Shown here piece by piece: positions 8,475 to 16,697 of a stretch of DNA of 64,000 nt; within the stretch, counting starts at the first letter, position 1; the number at the start of each line of letters is the position of its first letter. The position numbers and the translations under genes are program-made. Under the pieces are notes generated by a model. It ran no database searches. It was given only the letters and a program-made list of their open reading frames with translations, and had not been told where the DNA came from. Source of the DNA: DATBFU01 sp035498405 (lineage in GTDB: Bacteria > Acidobacteriota > Thermoanaerobaculia > UBA5066 > Gp7-AA6); NCBI GenBank assembly GCA_035498405.1, contig DATKAE010000047.1, positions 62,001-126,000 on the forward strand. The letters run 5' to 3'.

Positions 8475-11032
8475 CAGTGAAGACCGTTCGCGACGTAGAG
8501 CTCGTCGAGAAGCCGACGGTAGGAGTAGACGTACGAGCTTCCGTCGGGCGCGACCACCACGGGCCCGACCTGGAGGATGCCCGCGGGATCCGGAGGGCGG
8601 AACTCCTTCCACGGCGTCCGGCGGCCCGTCGCGAGATCGAGGAGCTCGATCTTCCCGGGCGGCGCCGATTGGCGAAAGACGTAAAGGGAACGTCCGTCGG
8701 CGCTCCAACGGAGCGGGACATCCTCGGCGGCGACTCCCGGCACCGGGTGGGGCTCCCCCGGCTCGGCGGGATACAGCGCGAGCTTCGCGTCCGGCCCATA
8801 GGCCGCGATGAGCTTGCCGTCGGGAGACACGGGGCTGATCGTGCGCGCCGTGCTCACGCCCTCCGGGGTGATGGCCCGCGGCTTTCCGTCCGGCAAGTCC
8901 TGAACGTAGAGGCGAATTCCGCGCCCCGGCTCGTTGCCCGCCACGAGGATCCGTTTGCCGTCGGGGAAGAACGTCGCCGCCTGCGTGACGACGTTGCTCT
9001 GCGCCAGACGCTTCGATTCTCCTGCGCCGATTGGAAGGAGCACGAGCTGCGTCGCGGCCGGCTTCGGTGCGTTCAGCGCGAATCGGCCGTCCGGCGAGAG
9101 GCCGAAGGAGAAGCCCTCTCCGAGCTTGACGGCCGGCCCCGACCCGTCGATCGGACGCAGGTAGACGCCGGCCGGAACGACGTTCTGCTCGTCGAAGATC
9201 AATGTCCGGCCGTCTCGTGTGATGTCCGTCGGAAACGACCAGTTGAGCCAGGTGAGGTTGTGCTCCGATCCGTCGGCCGGAACGCCGACGATCTCGCGCC
9301 GCGCCGACACGAGCGACATCAGCACGCGGCCGTCCTTCGAAACGTCGTGCAGGATGTCGACCCCCGGCGAGTCGTAAGGCTGCCGCGTCTTACCGGACAG
9401 GTTCGTGACGGCCAAGGGGGCGCTCGACCAGACCTCGTCTCCCCGGGGTGACCAGGCGACGCCGAGGTTGGCGATGGGACCTTCGACACGTACCTTTCCC
9501 TCGGCGTCCACGATCCTCAGCCGGCCGTCGTTGTCGCCTCGCGTCGGGTGATCGATGAACGCCACGAAGCGTCCGTCGGGCGACACGCGGACGCTGCTCA
9601 CCCACCCGGACGAGGAGTAGATCGCCTTGCCGATCGGATATTCGAGGCGCTGAAGGTTGCCAACATGGCGCGCGACGGCGAGCGACTGCCCGTCGGGCGC
9701 CCAGTCGGCGTCCTGCACGTTCTCGAGGACCGGCCGGGGCGCGCCGCCCCCCAGCGAGACGCGCGCGAGCGTGCCCGTGCTCTCGTAGCCGGCGAGGTAG
9801 TGGCGGCCGAGCGAGATGGCCATCTCTCCCGTCTTCGAGATCGAGAGGACGTCGGCCGGAGGCAGTCCCATTGGCCGCGATTCCGGACTGTCGAGCCGCG
9901 CCGAATAGATCTCGAGCGGGCGGCCATCCCACGCCGCGCCGTAGGCGATCGTCTGCCCGTCGGGCGCGAAGCGCGCCGAGAAGATCGTGCCGCGCTGGTA
10001 GGTGATCTGCTGGAAATGTGGAGGCCCCGGCGTCTTGCCGTCTGCCAGCGCTCCGCGAAGCAGGAGACCCGCGGCGAGGCCCGCGAGCGCGATCGCCGCG
10101 GGCAGGAGCCATCCTTTGCGGCGCGCTTTCACCGGTTCGATCGCGCCGCTGGTGGCGCTCACGGAGGTCTCCGAGAGGTGGTCGCGCATGGACGCGAGGT
10201 CGCGCGCCAAGTCCTTGGTCGAGGCGTAGCGGTCCTCGGGCTCCTTCATCAGGCAGCGCTCGACGATCCACCGGAGCGGTGCCGGGGCGGCGGGGCTCGA
10301 GGCGGCGATCGGCTCGGGTTCTTCCCGCATGATGGCCACGAGAGTCTCGGCACCGGTCTTCCTCTGAAAGGCCCGCTTGCCGGTCGCCATCTCGTAGAGG
10401 ATCGAGCCGAACGCGAATTGGTCGGAGTGAAAGTCGAGCGGCCGCCCGCCGGCCTGCTCGGGAGACATGTAGCCCGCGGTTCCGAGCACGGTCCCCGGCT
10501 CGGTGGGCGACCCGGCGGCCGTCGGGAGGACCGAGAGCTCCTGGGAGATCGGCTCGACGAGCTTGGCCAGGCCGAAGTCGAGGATCTTGACGTAGCCGTC
10601 GGCCGAGACCATCACGTTCTCGGGCTTCAAGTCCCGGTGGACGATTCCCGCGGCATGCGCCTTCGCCAGTCCCTCGGCCACCTGTGTCGCGAGATCCAGG
10701 AGCCTGCGCACGGGGATCGGGCCGGCGGCGACCAGCTCGCGTAGCGTCCGTCCTTCGACCAGCTCCATGGCGATGTAGGTCGTGTCGCCCTCGGTGCCGA
10801 TCTCGTGGATCGTCAGAATGTTCGGGTGATTCAGGGCCGAGGCGGAGCGGGCTTCCTGCTCGAAGCGCCGGCGCCGCTCGGGGTCGGCGGCCCGCTCGGA
10901 GGGCAGCACCTTGATCGCGACCTCGCGCCCGAGCCTCGTGTCCCGCGCCCGATAGACCTCGCCCATGCCGCCGGCCCCGAGGGGAGCTTGGATCTCATAG
11001 GGACCGAGCCTGGTGCCGACGGCGAGTGTCAT
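8474..11032 (-). CDS. Serine/threonine protein kinase fused to a TolB/WD40-like beta-propeller
   Basis: 852 residues from ATG 11032. The N-terminal kinase (about 8-275) is intact: GAGGMGEVYRARD, VAIKVLP, HRDLKPENVM, DFGLAKL and the GTAGYMSPEQAGG activation end. A transmembrane helix (about 320-345, LLPAAIALAGLAAGLLLRGAL) leads to an extracytoplasmic propeller of PDGxxIAY-type repeats (FAPDGQTIAYGA, VSPDGRFVAFID, LSPDGRFALNA, FFPDGKRILVAG). The design suggests a sensor binding something outside the membrane and phosphorylating cytoplasmic targets. It is overlapped at its start by the truncated kinase fragment and at its stop by the dehydrogenase. Confidence 0.9.
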   Translation of the reverse strand: MTLAVGTRLGPYEIQAPLGAGGMGEVYRARDTRLGREVAIKVLPSERAADPERRRRFEQEARSASALNHPNILTIHEIGTEGDTTYIAMELVEGRTLRELVAAGPIPVRRLLDLATQVAEGLAKAHAAGIVHRDLKPENVMVSADGYVKILDFGLAKLVEPISQELSVLPTAAGSPTEPGTVLGTAGYMSPEQAGGRPLDFHSDQFAFGSILYEMATGKRAFQRKTGAETLVAIMREEPEPIAASSPAAPAPLRWIVERCLMKEPEDRYASTKDLARDLASMRDHLSETSVSATSGAIEPVKARRKGWLLPAAIALAGLAAGLLLRGALADGKTPGPPHFQQITYQRGTIFSARFAPDGQTIAYGAAWDGRPLEIYSARLDSPESRPMGLPPADVLSISKTGEMAISLGRHYLAGYESTGTLARVSLGGGAPRPVLENVQDADWAPDGQSLAVARHVGNLQRLEYPIGKAIYSSSGWVSSVRVSPDGRFVAFIDHPTRGDNDGRLRIVDAEGKVRVEGPIANLGVAWSPRGDEVWSSAPLAVTNLSGKTRQPYDSPGVDILHDVSKDGRVLMSLVSARREIVGVPADGSEHNLTWLNWSFPTDITRDGRTLIFDEQNVVPAGVYLRPIDGSGPAVKLGEGFSFGLSPDGRFALNAPKPAATQLVLLPIGAGESKRLAQSNVVTQAATFFPDGKRILVAGNEPGRGIRLYVQDLPDGKPRAITPEGVSTARTISPVSPDGKLIAAYGPDAKLALYPAEPGEPHPVPGVAAEDVPLRWSADGRSLYVFRQSAPPGKIELLDLATGRRTPWKEFRPPDPAGILQVGPVVVAPDGSSYVYSYRRLLDELYVANGLH

Positions 11033-11277
11033 CTGTGCGGGTCTCCGGTCGCGGCGCGAGGAGTCTCCCGAAGTGACCGAGGGACGAGCCTCGCGCCGCG
11101 GGAGCGAGCGCGCAGGGACGGGATCAGGCCTCCGGTCGAGGCCGGTTCGCCGAGCCTGACGCCGGTCGCGAGAGCGAGATCCCGGCGCCAGCGCGAGCGA
11201 CGGTCGCCGATGCCGCCCGCGCCGAGCGGCGCGAGGATTTCGTAGGCTCCTAACCGTGTTCCGGGCGACAGTGCCAT
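11029..11277 (-). pseudogene. Truncated N-terminal fragment of a second Ser/Thr kinase gene
   Basis: An 82-codon reading frame starts MALSPGTRLGAYEILAPLGAGGIGD, nearly matching the start of the adjacent intact kinase (TLAVGTRLGPYEIQAPLGAGGMGE). After about 25 residues the similarity stops and the frame continues into unrelated Arg-rich sequence belonging to the dispersed repeat (11039-11184). Its TGA overlaps the ATG of the intact kinase. The simplest reading is a tandem kinase duplication, broken where the repeat joins. A live leader peptide is possible but less likely. Confidence 0.6.
11039..11184 (-). repeat. Dispersed repeat, copy B
   Basis: About 146 bp on the minus strand, matching copy A (14613-14762, plus strand). 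The core (11140-11039) is best conserved, with shared blocks GCCTGATCCC, CGCGCTCGCTC, CGCGGCGCG and CGCGCCGCGACCGGAGACCC. This copy lies between the kinase fragment and the intact kinase start. Confidence 0.7.
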
Positions 11278-11369
11278 CGCGAATTCGTCCGGATTCTACG
11301 TCGGCTCGTCGCCGATCTGGCCGCGGTTCCCCCATCCGCTGATATCGTCCTCGGCCGCGGAGGAGGAGC

Positions 11370-14300
11370 ATGAGGTCGAAGAGCATTTTCGCCGCCGGAA
11401 TCCTGGGCGTCGCCCTCGCGGCGTTCGGGGCAGCGGCCGCCGACAAGCCCGCCGAGGAAAAGAAGGACGAGAAGAAGTGGGACGTCGACAATCCGCCCTA
11501 CCCGATGCCCGTGGAGGCGAAGATCGACACGGACGAAGGGACCTGGATGAGTCTCGACGTCTCGCCCGATGGGAAGGAGATCGTCTTCGACCTGTTGGGC
11601 GACATCTATGTCGTCCCGATCGGTGGCGGCGAAGCGCGGCCGCTGACGTCGGGAGTCGCCTGGGACATGCAGCCGCGCTTCTCACCGGGTGGGGAGCGCA
11701 TCGCCTTCACCTCCGACCGCGGGGGCGGCGACAACATCTGGGTCATGAACCGCGATGGCTCGAGCCCGACGCAGGTCTCCAAGGAGACCTTCCGCCTGAC
11801 CAATAGCCCCGCCTGGACCCCGGACGGCGACTTCATCGCCGCCCGCAAGCACTTCACCGGAACCCGCTCGGCCGGAGCCGGCGAGATTTGGCTCTATCAC
11901 CGGACCGGCGGCGAGGGGCTCGCGATGACCAAACGGCCGACCGAGCAGAAGGACGTGGGAGAGCCCGCCTTCTCTCCCGACGGCCGCTATCTGTACTACA
12001 GCCAGGACGTGACGGCGGGTCGCATCTTCCAGTACAACAAGGACCCCAACGACGAGATCTACGCGATTGAGCGCCTCGATCGGGTCACCGGGCGCACGGA
12101 CCGCTTCGTCTCGGGCCCGGGTGGTTCGGTCCGGCCCACTCCGTCGCGCGATGGCAAATGGCTCGCCTTCGTCCGCCGCCAGCGAGGCAAGACCGTCCTT
12201 TTCGTCAAGGACCTCCGCTCGGGCCACGAACGTCCCGTCTGGGACGGCCTCGAGCGCGACATGCAGGAAACCTGGGCGATGCACGGGGTCTACCCCTCGA
12301 TGGCCTGGGCCGACGATCGGACGATCGTCCTGTGGGCCGGCGGGAAGATCCATCGCGTGGATCTGGCGACCGGCACGGCGCCGGTGATCCCCTTTCACGT
12401 CGCCGGAACGCGCAAGATGGCGAAGGCCGTCCGGTTTCCCGTCGATGTGGCGCCACGGCGTTTCCCCGTCAAGATGCTGCGTTGGGTCGAGGTCTCGCCC
12501 GGTGGGGACGAGGTCGCCTACGAATCGTTGGGACACATCTGGGTGCGCAGCCTGCCGCAGGGAGTGCCCCGGCGCCTGACGTCTCAGACCGATCACTTCG
12601 AGCTGTACCCTTCCTGGTCGCGCGACGGCAAGTGGATCGTCTTCACGACCTGGAGCGACGAGAAGGCGGGTTCGGTGCGCGTGGCGCCGGCGAAGGGTGG
12701 GTCGGAAAAGCTCCTGACGAACGACCCGGGACACTACCGCGAGCCCGTCTTCTCGCCCGACGGCACAAAGGTTGTCTATCGCAAGGACACGGGCGGATTC
12801 CTCGTCACGCCCGACTGGTCCCTCGATCCCGGTCTCTATTGGGTGCCGGCGAGCGGCGGGGCGCCCGCCCTCGTGACACGAGACGGCGTCTTGCCGCAGT
12901 TCGGAGCGGGGAGCGACCGCGTCTACTTCGTCCGATTCGAGGGGGGCGACGACAAGGAGGAGCCAAAGCGCGTCTTCGCGAGCGTCGCTTTGGACGGCGC
13001 CGACCCGCGCGAGCACCTCGGCAGCGCCGACGCGACCGAGTTCCGTATCTCTCCCGACGAGAAGTGGGTCGCCTTCCGCGAACGCTTCAACGCGTACATT
13101 GCACCGTTCGTTCGAACGGGCGGCAAGGTCGACATCGGTCCGAAGTCCAAGGCGATTCCGGTGGCCAGGGTGTCGAAGGACGCGGGCGAGTACCTGCGGT
13201 GGTCTGGCGACAGCCGGAGCCTGTACTGGTCGCTCGGGCCGCAGCTCTTCACGCGAAGCCTGCGAGAGTCCTTCGCCTTCCTGGCGGGGGCCCCCGAGAA
13301 GCTGCCCGAGCCGCCGGAGAAGGGGATCGACATCGGGTTCGAAACGGCGGCCGATGTCCCCGCGGGCACGGTTGCCTTAGTCGGCGGGCGGGTCGTGACG
13401 ATGAGGGGCAGCGAGGTGATCGACGGCGGAACCGTGATCGTCGACGGGAACCGCATCGCGGCCGTGGGCCCGGCCGCGAAGGTCTCGGTGCCTGCGGGCG
13501 CGCGCGTCGTGGATCTGAAGGGAAAGACCGTGCTGCCCGGCCTGATCGATGTGCACTGGCACGGAGAGATGGGAAACAACGGCATCGTGCCCCAGCAGAA
13601 CTGGGACACCGACGCGGCACTCGGTTTCGGGGTCACGACGATTCACGACCCCTCGCACGACACGGAAGAAATCTTCGCCGCGAGCGAGATGGCGCGGGCG
13701 GGGATTCTGCGTGCGCCGCGAATCTACTCGACGGGCACGATCCTCTACGGCGCGGCGGGAGACTTCAAGGCCGAGATCGACAGTCTCGACGACGCCCTGA
13801 CGCACCTGCGCCGCATGAAAGCCGTCGGCGCGATCAGCGTGAAGAGCTACAACCAGCCGCGGCGCGAGCAGCGGCAACAGGTCCTCGCCGCGGCGCGTGA
13901 GAACCAGATGATGGTCGTCCCCGAGGGCGGCTCGCTCTTCGAGCACAACCTGACGATGGTCGTGGACGGCCACACCGGCGTCGAACACGCCCTTCCGGTT
14001 CCGAACCTCTACCGCGACGTCCTGCAGATGTGGCCGGCCGACGGTGTCGGCTACACGCCGACTCTGATCGTCGGGTACGGCGGGCTCTGGGGCGAGAACT
14101 ACTGGTATCAGCACACGAACGTCTGGGAGGACGAGAGGCTGTCGAAATTCGTGCCGGCCTTCGTTCTCGATCGGCGCTCTCGGCGTCGGGTCATGGCTCC
14201 CGAAGACGAGTTCAACCACATCGCGATCGCCCGGGGGGCCAAGCGGCTCTTCGACGCCGGCACGTCGGTGCAGGTCGGCGCCCACGGACAGCGGGAGGGT

Positions 14301-14594
14301 TTGGGCGCCCACTGGGAGATGTGGATGCTCGTGCAGGGCGGGATGACGCCGCACGAGGCGCTGCGGTGCGCGACGGCGAACGGCGCGGCATACCTCGGCA
14401 TGGACCGGGACTTGGGAACGCTCGAGCCGGGGAAGCTGGCGGACATCGTCGTCATCGACGGCGACGTGCTCTCCGACATCCGCCAGAGTGAAAGGGTCCG
14501 TTACACGATGGTCAATGGACGTCTCTACGATGCCGCCACCCTCGATGAGGTGGGCAGCCCGGCGAAGCGTCCGAAATACTGGTGGCAGCGCTAG
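11370..14594 (+). CDS. Secreted beta-propeller / amidohydrolase fusion protein
   Basis: 1074 residues from ATG 11370. A signal peptide (AAGILGVALAAFGAAAAD) is followed by a Tricorn/TolB-like propeller of about 600 residues with many SPDG repeats (VSPDGKEIVFD, FSPDGRYLYYS, FSPDGTKVVYRK). The C-terminal amidohydrolase begins near residue 670 (VALVGGRVVTMRG) and keeps the HxH metal site in LPGLIDVHWHGEMGNN, a downstream His in GVEHALPV and AGTSVQVGAHGQ near the end. Such fusions are common in Acidobacteriota and Bacteroidota; peptide or imidazolone-type substrates are proposed for relatives, but none is proven here. It is divergent from the kinase fragment with a 92-bp gap. Confidence 0.9.
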   Translation: MRSKSIFAAGILGVALAAFGAAAADKPAEEKKDEKKWDVDNPPYPMPVEAKIDTDEGTWMSLDVSPDGKEIVFDLLGDIYVVPIGGGEARPLTSGVAWDMQPRFSPGGERIAFTSDRGGGDNIWVMNRDGSSPTQVSKETFRLTNSPAWTPDGDFIAARKHFTGTRSAGAGEIWLYHRTGGEGLAMTKRPTEQKDVGEPAFSPDGRYLYYSQDVTAGRIFQYNKDPNDEIYAIERLDRVTGRTDRFVSGPGGSVRPTPSRDGKWLAFVRRQRGKTVLFVKDLRSGHERPVWDGLERDMQETWAMHGVYPSMAWADDRTIVLWAGGKIHRVDLATGTAPVIPFHVAGTRKMAKAVRFPVDVAPRRFPVKMLRWVEVSPGGDEVAYESLGHIWVRSLPQGVPRRLTSQTDHFELYPSWSRDGKWIVFTTWSDEKAGSVRVAPAKGGSEKLLTNDPGHYREPVFSPDGTKVVYRKDTGGFLVTPDWSLDPGLYWVPASGGAPALVTRDGVLPQFGAGSDRVYFVRFEGGDDKEEPKRVFASVALDGADPREHLGSADATEFRISPDEKWVAFRERFNAYIAPFVRTGGKVDIGPKSKAIPVARVSKDAGEYLRWSGDSRSLYWSLGPQLFTRSLRESFAFLAGAPEKLPEPPEKGIDIGFETAADVPAGTVALVGGRVVTMRGSEVIDGGTVIVDGNRIAAVGPAAKVSVPAGARVVDLKGKTVLPGLIDVHWHGEMGNNGIVPQQNWDTDAALGFGVTTIHDPSHDTEEIFAASEMARAGILRAPRIYSTGTILYGAAGDFKAEIDSLDDALTHLRRMKAVGAISVKSYNQPRREQRQQVLAAARENQMMVVPEGGSLFEHNLTMVVDGHTGVEHALPVPNLYRDVLQMWPADGVGYTPTLIVGYGGLWGENYWYQHTNVWEDERLSKFVPAFVLDRRSRRRVMAPEDEFNHIAIARGAKRLFDAGTSVQVGAHGQREGLGAHWEMWMLVQGGMTPHEALRCATANGAAYLGMDRDLGTLEPGKLADIVVIDGDVLSDIRQSERVRYTMVNGRLYDAATLDEVGSPAKRPKYWWQR

Positions 14595-14612
14595 CCGTCG
14601 CGAGCCCTTGCT

Positions 14613-14762
14613 CGGGATCTGCGCCTGCCTGCGCACCGGCTGGCGGCTCGCCCAAAGGGGCTCGACCGCGAGCCTGATCCCTCTCTTCGCGCTCGCTCTC
14701 GCGGCGCGGGTCTCCTCCTTCGATTGCCTCAGGAGACTTCCCGCGCCGCGACCGGAGACCCC
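14613..14762 (+). repeat. Dispersed repeat, copy A
   Basis: About 150 bp filling most of the 204-bp gap between the amidohydrolase and the convergent SufS-like gene. It matches copy B (11039-11184, minus strand); the core 14661-14761 is about 80% identical by eye, ending in the shared block CGCGCCGCGACCGGAGACCC. In one frame both copies also keep a similar peptide (ST-x2-LIP, then an Ala/Arg-rich run), so this could be a remnant of a coding module. No terminal inverted repeats or target-site duplication seen. Confidence 0.7.
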
Positions 14763-14798
14763 TGTGAGCGAGATTACCCGGACGATAGCTAGCGCCGT

Positions 14799-16049
14799 TC
14801 AGCGCCGCGAGACCTCGCGGACGGCCTCGATGAGTCGGTCGACCTCCTCGGCGGTCGTGTAGCAGGCGCAGCCGGCGCGCACGACGCCGTCCCTCCCGCG
14901 GCCGAGCCGTTCGATGGCGGTCGTCGCGTAGAAGTCGCCGTCGGACGCATAGAGTGCGCTTCGGGCGAGCGCCTTGGCTACCTCGGCGGAGTCGTGACCC
15001 GCGACGGAGAACGAGAGCGTCGGCGTGCGCGGCTCCTCCGGTGGAGGGCCGTAGAGCGTGATGCCGGGGATCGCGCGGAGCCCCGTCCAGAGCCGCCCGA
15101 GCAGCCGCCGGCCCCGGACGTCGAGTTCCGCCAGCGTCCGCGCGAGCGCCTCCCGCCGCGTCAAACCCGGCGCATGGCCGAGCGCCGCGAGAAACCCGAC
15201 GGCCGCGGCGGCCCCCACGATGCCCTCGTGGTTCTGTGTGCCCGTTTCCAGGTTCTCGGGCGCCTCGGAGGAGGCGGGCGCGACCCTCGGGACTTCGAGC
15301 GAATCGAGGAGCCTCCGCCGCCCATACAGCACGCCCACGTGCGGGCCGTAGAACTTGTACGCCGAACAAGCGAGGAAGTCGCAGTCGAGCGCGCGCACGT
15401 CGGTCAAGACGTGGGGTGCCGAGTGCACGGCGTCGACGAAGACCAGGGCCCCCACGGCGCGGGCGAGAGCAATCGCTCGGGGGAGATCGTTGAGAGTCCC
15501 CAGAGCGTTGGAGGCGGCGCCCAGTGCGAGAAGCCGCGTCTGGGGCCCGATCACGCGCGCGAGGTCCGCCTCATCGAGCTGACCCGTGTCGGGCCGCATC
15601 TTCGCCATGCGGACGGTGACGCCGCGCTCGCGCTCGAGCTCGCGCCACGGATCGATGTTGGCGTGGTGATCGAGCTCCGTGACCACGATCTCGTCGCCGG
15701 GCCCCCATTGGCGTCCGAGGGCGCGCGACAGATGGAACGTGAGAGTGGTCATGTTGGCGCCGAAGGCGATCTCGGAAGGCCCGGAATTGAGAAAGTCCGC
15801 GAGAGCCTGACGCGCATCGGCGATCGCGGCGTCCGTTTCGGCGCTGGTCGGATAGTTCCAGTGCGTGTTGGCGTTGTGGTGGAAGAGATAGTCCTCCATG
15901 GCCGCTGCAACCTGCCGGGGAACCTGCGTGCCTCCCGGTCCGTCGAAGTACGCGACCGGCCCGCCTTCCTGGCGCCGTTCGAGTGCCGGGAAGTGTGACC
16001 GGATCGTCTCCACGGAGGCGATCCCGTCTGTGGCAGCCTCTCTCGCCAT
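14799..16049 (-). CDS. Cysteine desulfurase-like class V aminotransferase (SufS subfamily, VC1184 type)
   Basis: 416 residues from ATG 16049. PLP-fold landmarks are present: VAYFDGPGGTQVPRQVAAAM, TELDHHANIDPW, FVDAVHSAPHVLTDV and the lysine loop ACSAYKFYGPHVGVLYGR. The C-terminal cysteine segment reads VRAGCACYTTAEEVDRL rather than the RxGHHC of SufS, which fits the cysteine desulfurase-like subgroup of uncertain substrate. No suf or isc genes are nearby, so a role in Fe-S assembly is not supported by context. A GCGCAG/CTGCGC hairpin (16065-16083) lies just upstream. Confidence 0.85.
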   Translation of the reverse strand: MAREAATDGIASVETIRSHFPALERRQEGGPVAYFDGPGGTQVPRQVAAAMEDYLFHHNANTHWNYPTSAETDAAIADARQALADFLNSGPSEIAFGANMTTLTFHLSRALGRQWGPGDEIVVTELDHHANIDPWRELERERGVTVRMAKMRPDTGQLDEADLARVIGPQTRLLALGAASNALGTLNDLPRAIALARAVGALVFVDAVHSAPHVLTDVRALDCDFLACSAYKFYGPHVGVLYGRRRLLDSLEVPRVAPASSEAPENLETGTQNHEGIVGAAAAVGFLAALGHAPGLTRREALARTLAELDVRGRRLLGRLWTGLRAIPGITLYGPPPEEPRTPTLSFSVAGHDSAEVAKALARSALYASDGDFYATTAIERLGRGRDGVVRAGCACYTTAEEVDRLIEAVREVSRR

Positions 16050-16124
16050 CAGCCGCCGAGGATAGCGCAGGGAGGCTCTGCGCCGCGCCGAGGCGGTGTC
16101 GGCGCCCGGCCGAACGGATTTGTC

Positions 16125-16544
16125 CTAGCGCCGAGAGAGGCGAGCGAAGAGCCCCGCCGCCAGAGACGCGGCTCCCTGCACGGTTTCGTTGCGGGCGGTC
16201 GGCTTGGCTTTCGCTTGCTCGATCTCGGCCTTCGCGGCGGCCGTTGCCGCTTGGTTGACGAGTCCGACCATCTCCTCGAGCCGCTTCACCACACCCATCA
16301 CCTCGGCAGGCCCGTCGGTCGCGCGGCAGGTGAAGGAAACGGAGCTCGCCGCCGGCTCGAGCCGGAATCGCGCGAGATTCGGGCGCTCCTTGGCGAGCTT
16401 GGTGTAGCAGTCGACCCAGCGCCGGTCGACGCGGCCGACGAGATTGATGGAGTAGCGCTCGAAGAGGGGACCGGCCTTCTGCCAGTCCATCCCAGCCTGG
16501 TCGAGGCTGACATCGTAGACAGTTGCCGCAGTTGCCGCTTCCAC
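16125..16544 (-). CDS. Small protein of an unassigned family, paralogue of 61961-62305
   Basis: 139 residues, GTG start at 16544 preceded by AGGAG. The core is a WVDCYTKLAKERPNLARF helix, a FRLEPAASSVSFTCRA strand pair, DGPAEVMGVVKRLEEMVGLVN, then an Ala/Lys-rich tail. The 61961 product shares the same core (W-x-DAY, LRLDPAAGIVSFSCRAVDGP, ALERLDELVQRVN) but ends soon after it. The pattern beta-beta-alpha with a helix ending in VN suggests a small alpha/beta fold. I do not recognise the family. No signal peptide or membrane segment. Confidence 0.75.
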   Translation of the reverse strand: MEAATAATVYDVSLDQAGMDWQKAGPLFERYSINLVGRVDRRWVDCYTKLAKERPNLARFRLEPAASSVSFTCRATDGPAEVMGVVKRLEEMVGLVNQAATAAAKAEIEQAKAKPTARNETVQGAASLAAGLFARLSRR

Positions 16545-16697
16545 TTCTCAGAAACTCCTGATCAGCAGTGGGTAGCAAGGCCGGGACCAAGATCCAAGTC
16601 TTTCAGCTGCCGAGGGTTGCGGCTCTGAGGGTGCCGCGATGTCAAAAATTTGTCTGTCGCGCCGACGAGCCTTCGCCGATTTGCGTCGGGCGGCCCA

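Noticed and set aside
15910..15920. Possible further ECF-type -35 box (TGCAACC) inside the SufS-like gene
   Set aside because: Within coding sequence and without a CGTnnTCT box at the right distance.
16065..16083. GCGCAG/CTGCGC hairpin as terminator of the small-family gene
   Set aside because: Short, no T-tract and close to the next start; too weak to list as its own feature.
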